This document shows, piece by piece, positions 16,183-24,523 of a stretch of DNA of 64,000 nt. The position numbers and the translations under genes are program-made. The DNA is from Pauljensenia sp902373545 (GTDB lineage: Bacteria > Actinomycetota > Actinomycetes > Actinomycetales > Actinomycetaceae). Position 1 is the stretch's first letter. Every line of letters begins with the position of its first letter. Under the pieces are notes generated by a model. The model worked only from the letters and a program-made list of their open reading frames with translations, was not told the DNA's origin and made no database searches. The stretch lies in the NCBI RefSeq assembly GCF_041432775.1, contig NZ_JAPWAG010000007.1, forward strand, positions 48,268-112,267. The letters run 5' to 3'.

Positions 16183-16434
16183 TCAGGCCGAGTGGTGGAA
16201 GGTGCGGGACAGGACGTCCAGCTGCTGCTCACGGGTGAGCTTGACGAAGTTGACGGCGTAGCCGGAAACGCGAACGGTCAGGTTCGGGTACTTCTCGGGG
16301 TGCTCCATGGCGTCCTTCAGCGTGGACTCCTCGAGCACGTTGATGTTCGCGTGGTACAGGCCATCCTTGTCGCCGCGCTCCTCGCGGGCGGCCTTCATGT
16401 CAGCGAGACGCTCTTCGTAGGTCTTGGTTGCCAT
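16183..16434 (-). CDS. Stand-alone glycyl-radical domain protein, small subunit of a split pyruvate formate-lyase
   Basis: 83 residues. The second half is the C-terminal domain of pyruvate formate-lyase: NVLEESTLKDAMEHPEKYP, then LTVRVSGYAVNF with the radical Gly at residue 58, then LTREQQLDVLSRTF. The first 25 residues are a charged helix (TYEERLADMKAAREERG). E. coli GrcA/YfiD is a similar stand-alone domain but acts as a spare part for a complete PflB; here the upstream PFL core has no glycyl-radical domain of its own, so this protein should be an obligatory subunit. ATG 16434 has TAAGGAG 7-9 nt upstream. It follows the core gene by 125 bases that include a strong hairpin. Confidence 0.9.
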   Translation of the reverse strand: MATKTYEERLADMKAAREERGDKDGLYHANINVLEESTLKDAMEHPEKYPNLTVRVSGYAVNFVKLTREQQLDVLSRTFHHSA

Positions 16435-16513
16435 AACATTTCTCCTTAATCGTGAGACGCCGGCGGTGCCGGCTTGGGCGGGCCGGTTTGCGGCCGCACC
16501 CACGGGGGTGGGT

Positions 16514-16550
16514 GGCGGGGATCAACAAGGGATACGAGTTGATCCCCGCC
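16514..16550 (-). promoter_or_regulatory. 13-bp-arm hairpin between PFL core and radical-domain genes
   Basis: GGCGGGGATCAAC (16514-16526) and GTTGATCCCCGCC (16538-16550) are exact complements with an 11-nt loop. On the coding (minus) strand it begins 10 nt after the core stop codon. A second small stem (CACCCAC/GTGGGTG) follows. No T-run: more likely an mRNA processing/stabilising or partial attenuation element setting the ratio of the two subunits than a full terminator. Confidence 0.6.
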
Positions 16551-16559
16551 AATGGTGGA

Positions 16560-18665
16560 TCAGTAGCCCTTGGTGCCGTCGTAGGCGCAGGAATCGTCGG
16601 GGACGAAGCCGGCGTCGAGGATGCCGACCAGGTTCTGGATCTGCTCTTCCTTGGAGCGGCCGAGGCCCTGGGGGGTGATCGTGTTCGTCAGCGAGATGCC
16701 GTCGAGCGCGTCGTTGTAGTCCAGCTTGCCGACCGACAGCATGGAGGCGACCATGCCGTGCGTGTCGATACCGTTCTCGGGGTTCGCGCCGGGGGCGAAG
16801 GGGGTGCCCTTCTCGTGGCCCGACGGGAAGGAGCCGGTGGCCTTGCCGTAGACGACGTTCGAGGTGATCGTCAGGACGGACTGGGTCGGGATCGCGTCGC
16901 GGTACATGGGGATCGCGCGGATCTTGTCCATGACGGTGTGAACGACGGTCGCGGCGATGTCGTCGGCGCGGTCATCGTCGTTGCCGTAGGTCGGGAAGTC
17001 GCCCTCGGTGCGGTAGTCGACGACCAGGCCGGTCTCGTCGCGGATCGGGTAGACCTTCGCGTACTTGATGGCGGCCAGCGAGTCGGCAACGATGGACAGA
17101 CCGGCGATGCCGCAGCCCATGGTGCGGATGATCTCGGCGTCGTGCAGAGCCATCTCAATGGCCTCGTAAGCGTAGCGATCGTGGCAGTAGTGGATGATGT
17201 TGAGGGCCTCAACGTAGGTGCCAACCACCCAGTCGAGCATCTCCTCGTAGCGCTTCCACACGTCGTCGAAGTCGAGGGGGCCGTCGCCCTGGACGGGTTC
17301 GTAGCCTTCCATGACCTGCTTGCCGCTCATTTCGTCGCGGCCGCCGTTGATGGCGTAGAGCAGGGCCTTGGCGGCGTTCACGCGGGCGCCGAAGAACTGC
17401 ATCTGCTTGCCGACGCGCATGGGGGACACGCAGCACGCGATGGCGGCGTCGTCGCCCCAGTGGGCGCGGATCTGCGGATCGGACTCGTACTGAATCGACG
17501 AGGTGTCGATCGAGATGCGGGCGCAGAACTCCTTGTAGCCGCGGGGCAGGTTCTCGTCCCAGAAGATGGTGATGTTCGGCTCGGGGGCCGGGCCGAGGTT
17601 CACCAGGGTCTGGAGCAGACGGAACGAGGTCTTGGTGACCAGCGTGCGGCCGTCGTCGCCGAAGCCGGCGTCGGACCAGGTGGCCCAGTAGGGGTCGCCC
17701 GAGAAGATCTGGTCGTAGGCGATGGTGCGCAGGAAGCGGGTGATGCGCAGCTTGATGACCAGGGCGTCGATGATCTCCTGCGCGCCGGACTCGTCCAGCG
17801 TGCCGTTGGCCAGATCGCGCTCGAAGTAGACATCGAAGAAGCCGGAGAGGCGGCCGATCGACATGGCGGCGCCGTCCTGAGACTTCACGGAGGCCAGGTA
17901 GCCGAAGTAGGTCCACTGCACGGCCTCGTGCGCGTTGGTGGCCGGGCCGGAGATGTCGTAGCCGTAGGAGGCGGCCAGGTTCTTCAGCTTCTTGAGGGCC
18001 TTGATCTGCTCGGAGTGCTCCTCGCGGTAGCGCGCCCAGTGCTCGGAGAAGGGCTGGTCGGCGTAGCGATCCTTGTCCTTCTGCTTCTCGGCGATGAGGT
18101 GATCAACACCGTAGAGGGCCACGCGGCGGTAGTCACCGATGATGCGGCCACGGCCGTAGGCATCCGGCAGGCCGGTGATGATGTGGGAGGAACGAGCGGC
18201 GCGAATACGCGGCGTGTAGATGTCGAAGACCGCGTCGTTGTGGGTCTTGCGGTACTGGGTGAAGATCTTCTTCACCTCGGGGTTGTATTCCTTGCCAGCC
18301 TCGTGGATGGCCGTCTCGACCATGCGCCAGCCGCCGTTGGGCATCATTGCACGCTTGAGCGGGGCATCGGTCTGCAGGCCGACGATCACGTCGTCGTCCT
18401 CGCAGATGTAACCGGGCTTGAAGGCGTCGATGTCGGCCGGGGTGTCAGTGTCAACGTCGAGGATGCGCACCTTGCGCTCTTCGGAGAGGTACTTTTCCTC
18501 GAGGGTGTTCCAGACCCGCATGGTCTTTTCAGTGGGGCCAGCCAGGAACGAGGCGTCGCCCTCATACGGGGTGTAGTTCAGCTGGATGAAGTCGCGGACG
18601 TCGATCTCATCGCACCAGTTACCCTTGACAAAACCTTCCCAGGCTTTCTGGTCTGCTGTCGTCAT
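16560..18665 (-). CDS. pflB: Pyruvate formate-lyase catalytic core lacking the glycyl-radical domain
   Basis: 701 residues; converts pyruvate and CoA to formate and acetyl-CoA. The catalytic Cys pair is C411-C412 in AIACCVSPMRVGK, and the barrel motifs match PflB (PDAYGRGRIIGDYRRVALYG, YGYDISGPATNAHEAVQW, FGARVNAAKALLYAINGG). The protein stops (TGA 16562-16560) after LVGILDAGFVPDDSCAYDGT, about where E. coli PflB begins its last 70 residues with the RVSGYA radical loop. That domain is encoded separately just downstream. The end is not a simple frameshift: the next gene has its own ribosome-binding site, ATG and N-terminal extension. ATG 18665 has GAGGAAG upstream. Confidence 0.95.
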   Translation of the reverse strand: MTTADQKAWEGFVKGNWCDEIDVRDFIQLNYTPYEGDASFLAGPTEKTMRVWNTLEEKYLSEERKVRILDVDTDTPADIDAFKPGYICEDDDVIVGLQTDAPLKRAMMPNGGWRMVETAIHEAGKEYNPEVKKIFTQYRKTHNDAVFDIYTPRIRAARSSHIITGLPDAYGRGRIIGDYRRVALYGVDHLIAEKQKDKDRYADQPFSEHWARYREEHSEQIKALKKLKNLAASYGYDISGPATNAHEAVQWTYFGYLASVKSQDGAAMSIGRLSGFFDVYFERDLANGTLDESGAQEIIDALVIKLRITRFLRTIAYDQIFSGDPYWATWSDAGFGDDGRTLVTKTSFRLLQTLVNLGPAPEPNITIFWDENLPRGYKEFCARISIDTSSIQYESDPQIRAHWGDDAAIACCVSPMRVGKQMQFFGARVNAAKALLYAINGGRDEMSGKQVMEGYEPVQGDGPLDFDDVWKRYEEMLDWVVGTYVEALNIIHYCHDRYAYEAIEMALHDAEIIRTMGCGIAGLSIVADSLAAIKYAKVYPIRDETGLVVDYRTEGDFPTYGNDDDRADDIAATVVHTVMDKIRAIPMYRDAIPTQSVLTITSNVVYGKATGSFPSGHEKGTPFAPGANPENGIDTHGMVASMLSVGKLDYNDALDGISLTNTITPQGLGRSKEEQIQNLVGILDAGFVPDDSCAYDGTKGY

Positions 18666-18942
18666 TCTTCCTCTTCTCGGATTATTTCCGTGATCCCTGT
18701 GGGGGACGGTCGTTGGGAGCCAAGCTCCGTTCGTGCACCGGATTCCGGCGCTTGGGTCCATTGTCCTACGACCGGCGGGGGCCGGACAACCTGTTTCGCC
18801 GATCGATCTATGTTCTGTGTCTCAGGGCCAGGGTCCAAAGTCTCGATTGCTTCAATTATAGGACGAAGGTCCCCATAAGGGAAGGGTGGGCTTTGACCAC
18901 TTACACTGGTATCAGTGCCCCCGTACGAAGGAGAAATATCCC
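18666..18942. other. Divergent promoter region between pflB and hom
   Basis: 277 bases without a gene. On the minus strand TATAAT (18860-18855) is a strong -10 for pflB about 190 nt upstream of its start, with only a poor -35 (TTCCCT), which would suit activator control. No convincing FNR box (TTGAT-N4-ATCAA) was found. On the plus strand TTGACC at 18893-18898 lies upstream of hom, whose ribosome-binding site AAGGAGA is at 18928-18934; a matching -10 is not clear. Confidence 0.4.
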
Positions 18943-20250
18943 ATGTCTGCACCCCGTCCGGTCCTCGGAGTTGGCGTTCTTGGAGCTGGAACCGTCGGTA
19001 GCCAGGTCATTCGTATCCTGCAGTCGAGTCGCGAGGATTTCGCCGCACGCTCCGGCGCGGAAATGGAGGTCCGTCGAGTTCTCGTCCGCAATGTGGATGC
19101 TCCGCGTGACTCGCCGATCGATCGGGAGCTGCTCACGACCGATCCCGCCGAGGCTATCGATGGGATGGACTTGGTTGTCGAGCTGATCGGTGGCATCGAG
19201 CCGGCGCGCACGTTCGTGTTGCGCGCCCTCAACCAGGGCGTTTCGGTCGTGACGGGCAATAAGGCTCTGCTCGCCGCGCACGGTCCGGAGCTGTACGAGG
19301 CCGCCGCCTCCAACGACGCTGACCTCTACTATGAGGCTGCCGTCGCCGGCGCCGTGCCCGTCGTGTACGGCCTGCGCGAATCGCTGGCGGGGGACCGCGT
19401 CACCACTGTCATGGGTATTGTCAACGGCACGACGAACTTCATTCTCGACGCGATGAGCTCCAAGGGCCTGAGCTACGAGGACGCCCTCAAGCAGGCGCAG
19501 GACCTCGGTTTCGCCGAGGCCGATCCGACGGCCGACGTCGAAGGCCTCGACGCCGCCGCGAAGTGTTCCATTCTGGCCTCGCTCGCGTTCCACACCCGCG
19601 TGGGAATCGATGACGTGGCCGTCGAGGGCATCTCGAACATCACCAAGGAAGACATGGAAGAGGCCGCTCGCGTCGGCCACACCATCAAGCTCCTGGCCAT
19701 TGCCGAGCGCCGCATCGGAGAGGACGGCCGCGAGGGCGTCGCGATGCGCGTCCACCCCGCCCAGGTGCCCTCGGATCACCCCCTCGCTTCCGTCGACGGC
19801 GCCTTCAACGCCATCCTCGTCGAGGGTGAGAACGCCGGACGCCTCATGTTCTACGGTCAGGGTGCGGGCGGAGCCCCCACGGCCTCGGCCGTCCTGTCCG
19901 ACCTCGTTGCGGCCGCGCACCACCGTGCCTTCGGTGGTCATGCCCCGCGCGAGTCCGTCTACGCCCACCTGCCGATCCTCGACCCGGGCTCGACGCTGAC
20001 GCGCTACCAGATCCGCCTCCAGGTGGAGGACCGCCTGGGCGTCCTGTCCGACGTCGCCGGCATCTTTGCTCGCCATGGCGTCTCGATTCAGTCGGTGCAC
20101 CAGCGCAACGACGAGGTTCCGGGCGCCTGCGTCATCGTCGTGACCAGCCACCAGGCCCGCGAGGCCGACCTGCGTGCCGTCGCACGCGCGCTGGCCGTGT
20201 CCGACGCGGTGCGTGAGGTGACCTCCACGATCCGCGTTGAGGGTGAGTGA
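18943..20250 (+). CDS. hom: Homoserine dehydrogenase
   Basis: 435 residues. Reduces aspartate semialdehyde to homoserine with NAD(P)H, the branch point to threonine, isoleucine and methionine. N-terminal Rossmann motif GVGVLGAGTVGSQV (about 9-22); KALLAAHG and the catalytic YYEAAVAGAVPVV region; GIVNGTTNFILDAM; substrate-binding FAEADPTADVEGLDAAAK with Asp/Lys. A C-terminal ACT domain (YQIRLQVEDRLGVLSDVAGI onward) indicates allosteric feedback, probably by threonine. ATG 18943 has AAGGAGA 8-14 nt upstream. thrB starts 1 nt after the stop. Confidence 0.97.
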   Translation: MSAPRPVLGVGVLGAGTVGSQVIRILQSSREDFAARSGAEMEVRRVLVRNVDAPRDSPIDRELLTTDPAEAIDGMDLVVELIGGIEPARTFVLRALNQGVSVVTGNKALLAAHGPELYEAAASNDADLYYEAAVAGAVPVVYGLRESLAGDRVTTVMGIVNGTTNFILDAMSSKGLSYEDALKQAQDLGFAEADPTADVEGLDAAAKCSILASLAFHTRVGIDDVAVEGISNITKEDMEEAARVGHTIKLLAIAERRIGEDGREGVAMRVHPAQVPSDHPLASVDGAFNAILVEGENAGRLMFYGQGAGGAPTASAVLSDLVAAAHHRAFGGHAPRESVYAHLPILDPGSTLTRYQIRLQVEDRLGVLSDVAGIFARHGVSIQSVHQRNDEVPGACVIVVTSHQAREADLRAVARALAVSDAVREVTSTIRVEGE

Positions 20251-20251
20251 C

Positions 20252-21196
20252 GTGCGCGTGCATGATGACTTCGTGGCGGTGAAGGTTCCCGCAACAAGCG
20301 CGAACCTCGGCCCCGGCTTTGACTGCATGGGTCTGGCACTGGACCTGTGGGATGAGGTCTCGATTCACGCGACGACGGGGCCGACCTCGGTCGTCGTCGA
20401 GGGCGAGGGCGCGGGCAACGTGGAGCTCGGCGAGGATAACCTCGTTGTGCGTGCCCTGCGCCTGGCCCTGGATAGCGCCGGCGCCCCCCAGGTGGGTGTG
20501 CGCATGCGCTGCTTGAACCGCATTCCCCATTCACGAGGCCTGGGTTCGTCTGCGAGCGCGATCGTCGCGGGCGTGACGCTCGCCCGCGCGCTCATCGGCG
20601 ACCCCGACGTCCTGGGTCGCCAAGAGATCCTGGAGATGGGCTCCGAGATGGAGGGCCACCCCGACAACGTTGCGCCCGCCGTCTTCGGTGGCGCCACGGT
20701 CGCCTGGATGAACGAGGAAACAAGCGAGGTGGGCGCGTTGCGCCTGAGTCCTCCGGAGGCCATCGCCCCGGTGGTCTTCGTACCCGACTTTGAGCTGCGC
20801 ACGGCCACCGCCCGTGCAGCCCTACCCGACACGGTGGCGCACGTGGATGCCCGCTTCAACGTCGCCCGAGCGTGCGCGCTCACCGCGATCCTCTCGGGCC
20901 ACGCCAGCGGGGGAGCGGACCTGCACACCCAGCTCATGGAGGCCACCTGTGACCGGCTTCACCAGGAGCCCAGGCGAGCCGCCATGAAGCCCTCCCTGGC
21001 CCTCGTGGACTGGCTGCGCGGCGCCGGATACGCTGCCGTGGTCTCGGGAGCTGGCCCCACCGTCATGTCCCTCGAGCCCGTGGGCGCCGATATTCGCCGC
21101 GACGCCGCCGCCTCGGGCTGGCGGGTCCTGCCCCTGGGGGTAGCCGCCTCGGGCGTGACGATCACCCGCGGATCCCTGTCCAAGGTGGAGTTCTAA
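20252..21196 (+). CDS. thrB: Homoserine kinase
   Basis: About 314 residues, GHMP kinase family; phosphorylates homoserine for threonine synthase. The ATP-binding GHMP motif SRGLGSSASAIVAG is intact, the N-terminus has PATSANLGPGFDCMGLAL, and the C-terminal GAGPTVMSL loop is present. GTG 20252 is preferred because GAGGG lies 8 nt upstream, inside the end of hom; GTG 20243, GTG 20258 and TTG 20237 are alternatives. The hom-thrB pair is one transcriptional unit that ends at the terminator 21229-21284; thrC is not adjacent. Confidence 0.96.
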   Translation: MRVHDDFVAVKVPATSANLGPGFDCMGLALDLWDEVSIHATTGPTSVVVEGEGAGNVELGEDNLVVRALRLALDSAGAPQVGVRMRCLNRIPHSRGLGSSASAIVAGVTLARALIGDPDVLGRQEILEMGSEMEGHPDNVAPAVFGGATVAWMNEETSEVGALRLSPPEAIAPVVFVPDFELRTATARAALPDTVAHVDARFNVARACALTAILSGHASGGADLHTQLMEATCDRLHQEPRRAAMKPSLALVDWLRGAGYAAVVSGAGPTVMSLEPVGADIRRDAAASGWRVLPLGVAASGVTITRGSLSKVEF

Positions 21197-21228
21197 CTAG
21201 CCTCTCATCTGTGAGTTTCTGCGCAAGC

Positions 21229-21284
21229 ACCGCCAGTCATGCTGTTTAATCGACAGCTGGCTGGCGGTCTTGCTATATTTTTTC
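21229..21284 (+). terminator. Intrinsic terminator of hom-thrB
   Basis: ACCGCCAG (21229-21236) pairs with CTGGCGGT (21261-21268), with a further internal GCTGT/ACAGC pairing, followed by CTTGCTATATTTTTT. The T-run makes this a good Rho-independent terminator on the plus strand. Confidence 0.75.
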
Positions 21285-21416
21285 CAGGTCCGAGTCGACT
21301 GTTCGAATCCGGCCATTGCGGTGCGCCCGTTATGCGCATCTCCCTCTTCAAGCTTTGTCGTGTGCTTGAGCAATTCACCTCGCCCGCCAAGGGCGCATTC
21401 CAGTAAGGATCACTTC

Positions 21417-23144
21417 GTGAGCAACGAAACCCCCGCCGAGATGACGACCGCGTCGCTGTCGGCGATGAAGCTGCCCGAGCTCAAGGCTCTGGCCGCATCC
21501 CGCGGTCTCAAGGGCATTTCTCAGCTTCGCAAGCCCCAGCTGATCGAGCTGCTGAGCAAGGATGCCAGCGCTGCGACCACGCAGGAAGCCGCTCCCCGCG
21601 AGGAGGCTCCTGCCTCGTCCACGGAAACCCCTGCCGCGCCCGAGGCCGCGCCTGCTGCCGAAGCCCCTGCTGCTGACGCCCCCGCCGCTGAGGCGCCGCG
21701 CCGTTCGCGCCGCCGCCGCGCGGTCAGCCAGGGCGCCGTCGAGCCCGCGCACGTGACGCTCGACCTGCCCCTGCCCGCCGCCGAGCGCACCGAGCCCGCC
21801 CCCGAACCCGAGGTCGGCGTCGTCGAGACCGTCCTGAACATCGAACTTCCCGACGGCGACGACACCGAGGGACGTCGCGGCCGCCGCGAACGCGGACGCC
21901 GCTCGCGTCGCGAACGCGAGAACCGCGGAGAAAACCGCGATGGTCGCGAGAACCGCGACAACCGCGAGAACCGCGCCGAGGCCCGCGAGGGACGCCCCGC
22001 GCGCGGCGCCGAGGATAACCTGGCTCCGATCGCCGGCATCCTCGATATTCAGGAAAACCACGCCTTCGTGCGCACCTCGGGCTACCTGCCCGGCCCCAAC
22101 GACGTCTACGTGACGCTCGGCAACGTCCGCCGCTGGGGCCTGCGCGCCGGTGACGCGGTCGCCGGTGCCGTGCGCCTGCCCCGCGAGGGCGAGCGTCAGC
22201 GCCAGAAGTACAACGCCCTCGTGCGCGTCGACTCCGTGAACGGCATGACGATTGAGCAGGCGCAGGCGCGCCGCGAATTCGGCAAGCTGACCCCCGTCTA
22301 CCCCTCCGAGCAGCTGCGCATGGAGACCTCCCCGAAGGCCTACACGCCGCGCGTCATCGACCTGGTCGCCCCCGTGGGCAAGGGCCAGCGTGGCCTCATC
22401 GTCTCGCCTCCCAAGGCCGGTAAGACCATGGTCATCCAGCAGATGGCCAAGGCCATCGAGCTGAACAACCCCGAGGTGCACCTCATGGTCGTCCTGGTGG
22501 ACGAGCGCCCCGAAGAGGTCACCGACATGCGTTCGATCGTTAAGGGCGAGGTCATCGCCTCCACCTTCGACCGTCCCGCATCGGACCACACGACGGTCGC
22601 CGAGCTCGCGATCGAGCGCGCCAAGCGCCTCGTCGAGCTGGGCCAGGACGTCGTCGTCCTCCTCGACTCGCTGACCCGCCTGTCGCGTGCCTACAACCTG
22701 GCCGCGCCCGCCTCGGGCCGCATCCTGTCGGGCGGCGTCGACGCCTCTGCGCTGTACCCGCCCAAGAAGTTCTTCGGCGCCGCCCGCAACATCTCCGAGG
22801 GCGGCTCTCTGACGATCATCGCTTCCGCGCTGGTGGAGACGGGCTCGAAGATGGACGAGGTCATCTTCGAGGAGTTCAAGGGCACCGGCAACATGGAGCT
22901 GCGTCTGTCGCGTCAGCTCGCCGAGCGCCGCATCTTCCCCGCGATCGACCTCAACGCGTCGGGCACCCGTCGCGAGGAGCTGCTCTTCAAGCCCGAGGAG
23001 CTGCGCATTATGTGGAGGCTGCGCCGCGTCCTGGGGACCCTCGATCAGCAGCAGGGCCTCGAGCTGGTCCTCGACAAGCTCAAGGAAACCCAGTCCAACG
23101 CTGAGTTCCTCATGCTTATCCAGAAGACGACGCCCTCCGAGTGA
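21417..23144 (+). CDS. rho: Transcription termination factor Rho
   Basis: 575-residue hexameric RNA helicase. Rho N-terminal SAP-like domain at about 10-45 (LSAMKLPELKALAASRGLKG), then an actinobacterial insert of about 140 residues: first Ala/Pro/Glu-rich, then Arg/Asn/Glu repeats (NRENRAEAREG type). The cold-shock-like RNA-binding domain (GILDIQENHAFVRTSGYLPG) and the ATPase core follow, with Walker A SPPKAGKTMVIQ, VVLVDERPEEVTDM and VVLLDSLTRLSRAYN. GTG 21417 has AAGGA 7 nt upstream. The leader of about 130 nt after the thrB terminator presumably holds the promoter. An intrinsic terminator follows at 23159. Confidence 0.97.
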   Translation: MSNETPAEMTTASLSAMKLPELKALAASRGLKGISQLRKPQLIELLSKDASAATTQEAAPREEAPASSTETPAAPEAAPAAEAPAADAPAAEAPRRSRRRRAVSQGAVEPAHVTLDLPLPAAERTEPAPEPEVGVVETVLNIELPDGDDTEGRRGRRERGRRSRRERENRGENRDGRENRDNRENRAEAREGRPARGAEDNLAPIAGILDIQENHAFVRTSGYLPGPNDVYVTLGNVRRWGLRAGDAVAGAVRLPREGERQRQKYNALVRVDSVNGMTIEQAQARREFGKLTPVYPSEQLRMETSPKAYTPRVIDLVAPVGKGQRGLIVSPPKAGKTMVIQQMAKAIELNNPEVHLMVVLVDERPEEVTDMRSIVKGEVIASTFDRPASDHTTVAELAIERAKRLVELGQDVVVLLDSLTRLSRAYNLAAPASGRILSGGVDASALYPPKKFFGAARNISEGGSLTIIASALVETGSKMDEVIFEEFKGTGNMELRLSRQLAERRIFPAIDLNASGTRREELLFKPEELRIMWRLRRVLGTLDQQQGLELVLDKLKETQSNAEFLMLIQKTTPSE

Positions 23145-23158
23145 TCGGCGGGTGAGAA

Positions 23159-23198
23159 CGGGGCGAGTGGCGAGAGTCGCTCGCCCCGCTTTCTTTTC
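23159..23198 (+). terminator. Intrinsic terminator of rho
   Basis: CGGGGCGAG (23159-23167) and CTCGCCCCG (23180-23188) are perfect complements with a 12-nt loop, followed by CTTTCTTTT. Confidence 0.85.
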
Positions 23199-23251
23199 GG
23201 TGCGCGCCTACATACCGGACAACTGATGAGGGCCTGTGTCAGACTTGGGGC

Positions 23252-24427
23252 ATGGTGAATGCGACACCGAATATGGTCAATGCGCAGGCGACACAGGAAG
23301 CCTCGCGCCGGTCCTGGAGTACCGTGCGCGGATGTGCGCGCCTCGTTCTTGGTCTCCTTCTCGTACTGCCGGCCCCCCTTCAGCTGGGAATCGCCTTCTA
23401 TGATGGGGCCCTTCATGGGGTCGGGGATGGGCTGAGCTGGCCGAATTGGACCGGCTGGGTCATGGCGCTGTGCGGAATCGGTGTGCTGTGGCGCGGCGCC
23501 GGTCTACGGCGCTCGGGGCGTCAGAAAATGGCGGAGATCACCGAGAAATGGGCGGCCTTGGAGGGCCAGCGGGCAGAGGTTGAGCGCGTGTTTTCCACGC
23601 TCGTCGGTGCCGGGCACTACGAGATTGGACTGACGGCACGTCACAAGTGTGCCCGAGCCGAACGCGACAGGGTTGGTGCACGGATCGCCGAGCATAGGTC
23701 GCCGGGTTTCTTCGCGTCGCTGAGCGAGGCGTCGGGAGGAGCGGAGGATAAGATCCTTGCGCAGATGGAACGCCTGGCGGACGCGGATGCGGCGATCATG
23801 GCTGCCCGCGACTTTTTCGCCTGTGTGCCCGGCTGGCGCGACGTGTGGAAGACCGAGATCGGCCCGATCATCGAAGACCTGGACATACTCGACGACGTCG
23901 CAGACACCCTCGAAAGTGTCAACACGGAGCCGGGTATTCTGGCGGAGATTGAGGCCTTCAGGGAGCAGGTGGGAGACCGCAAGGACGCGGTGAGAGACCT
24001 CGGGACACGCCTTGAGGGCGGGCAGATCGCTCCCGATCAGGCCCTTGAAGAACTCGACCGTATGACCAACGAGGCGCGAGCGCGCACCGCCGAGCTCATC
24101 GAAGCGACTCTCGCAACCGATGCCTCGTCGCGCGGACGGCAACGCTACACGCGATGGAAGGACGCGGGCATCAGGCTCACCGCGGCGAATGGGGCGTACG
24201 ACAGCGAATACTGGAACGAGGCAGCGGACACTGACATCGAATACAACCCGCAAGCCACGATCCGACTGATCGCAAACTCGGCAGGGGTCCACCTGCACGG
24301 GCAACCAGCGCCGACGACTGGAATCCTGACGACCGCCCGCTGGCGCGTCTATCTGCTGCCGATGTATCTCGATCGATACCTGAGAGACGATGTGGACGCT
24401 GCAGTCGATGGCTGTTCGTTGACCTGA
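23252..24427 (+). CDS. Membrane protein, paralogue of the next gene (DUF5129-like)
   Basis: 391 residues, function unknown. Two hydrophobic segments near the N-terminus (about 28-50 and 70-85), then a long, mainly helical and charged region. It is clearly paralogous to the following gene: shared blocks include the L-x-x-G-x-Y-E-x-G-L-x-A-R and A-R-A-E-R-x-x-V-x-A-x-I patterns, DADAAIMAARDFF versus DADTAMEAACEFF, VWKTEIGPIIEDLDI versus VWDNEVGPVFEDLDI, and RYTRWKDAG versus RYSRWQAGK. It lacks that gene's extracytoplasmic domain and Ser/Gly-rich tail. ATG 23252 has no good ribosome-binding site; an in-frame ATG at 23273 is possible. Confidence 0.7.
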   Translation: MVNATPNMVNAQATQEASRRSWSTVRGCARLVLGLLLVLPAPLQLGIAFYDGALHGVGDGLSWPNWTGWVMALCGIGVLWRGAGLRRSGRQKMAEITEKWAALEGQRAEVERVFSTLVGAGHYEIGLTARHKCARAERDRVGARIAEHRSPGFFASLSEASGGAEDKILAQMERLADADAAIMAARDFFACVPGWRDVWKTEIGPIIEDLDILDDVADTLESVNTEPGILAEIEAFREQVGDRKDAVRDLGTRLEGGQIAPDQALEELDRMTNEARARTAELIEATLATDASSRGRQRYTRWKDAGIRLTAANGAYDSEYWNEAADTDIEYNPQATIRLIANSAGVHLHGQPAPTTGILTTARWRVYLLPMYLDRYLRDDVDAAVDGCSLT

Positions 24428-24523
24428 GTGGCGTAGGGGTCGGGCGCGTCGCCCGTCAGTCTTCTTGTCACTATCCGTGGACAATACCGAGCAACCGCTC
24501 GTCATTCGTGCCAGAGTGAAGCC

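Noticed and set aside
16183..16560. Simple frameshift or sequencing error breaking pflB
   Set aside because: The downstream gene has its own ribosome-binding site, ATG and a distinct N-terminal helix, and a long non-coding hairpin separates it from the core; joining the frames would need more than one base change.
16452..18878. 808-codon open frame on the plus strand opposite the PFL core
   Set aside because: The minus strand encodes PFL with catalytic motifs; the plus frame is a shadow with Val/Asp/Gly/Leu bias and no ribosome-binding site.
18600..18950. FNR-type box (TTGAT-N4-ATCAA) for anaerobic control of PFL
   Set aside because: No convincing match on either strand between pflB and hom; only a TATAAT with a poor -35 was found.
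21285..21315. tRNA-like T-arm GTTCGAATCC in the rho leader
   Set aside because: The flanking bases cannot form the T-stem and no acceptor, D or anticodon arms are found, so it is a chance match.
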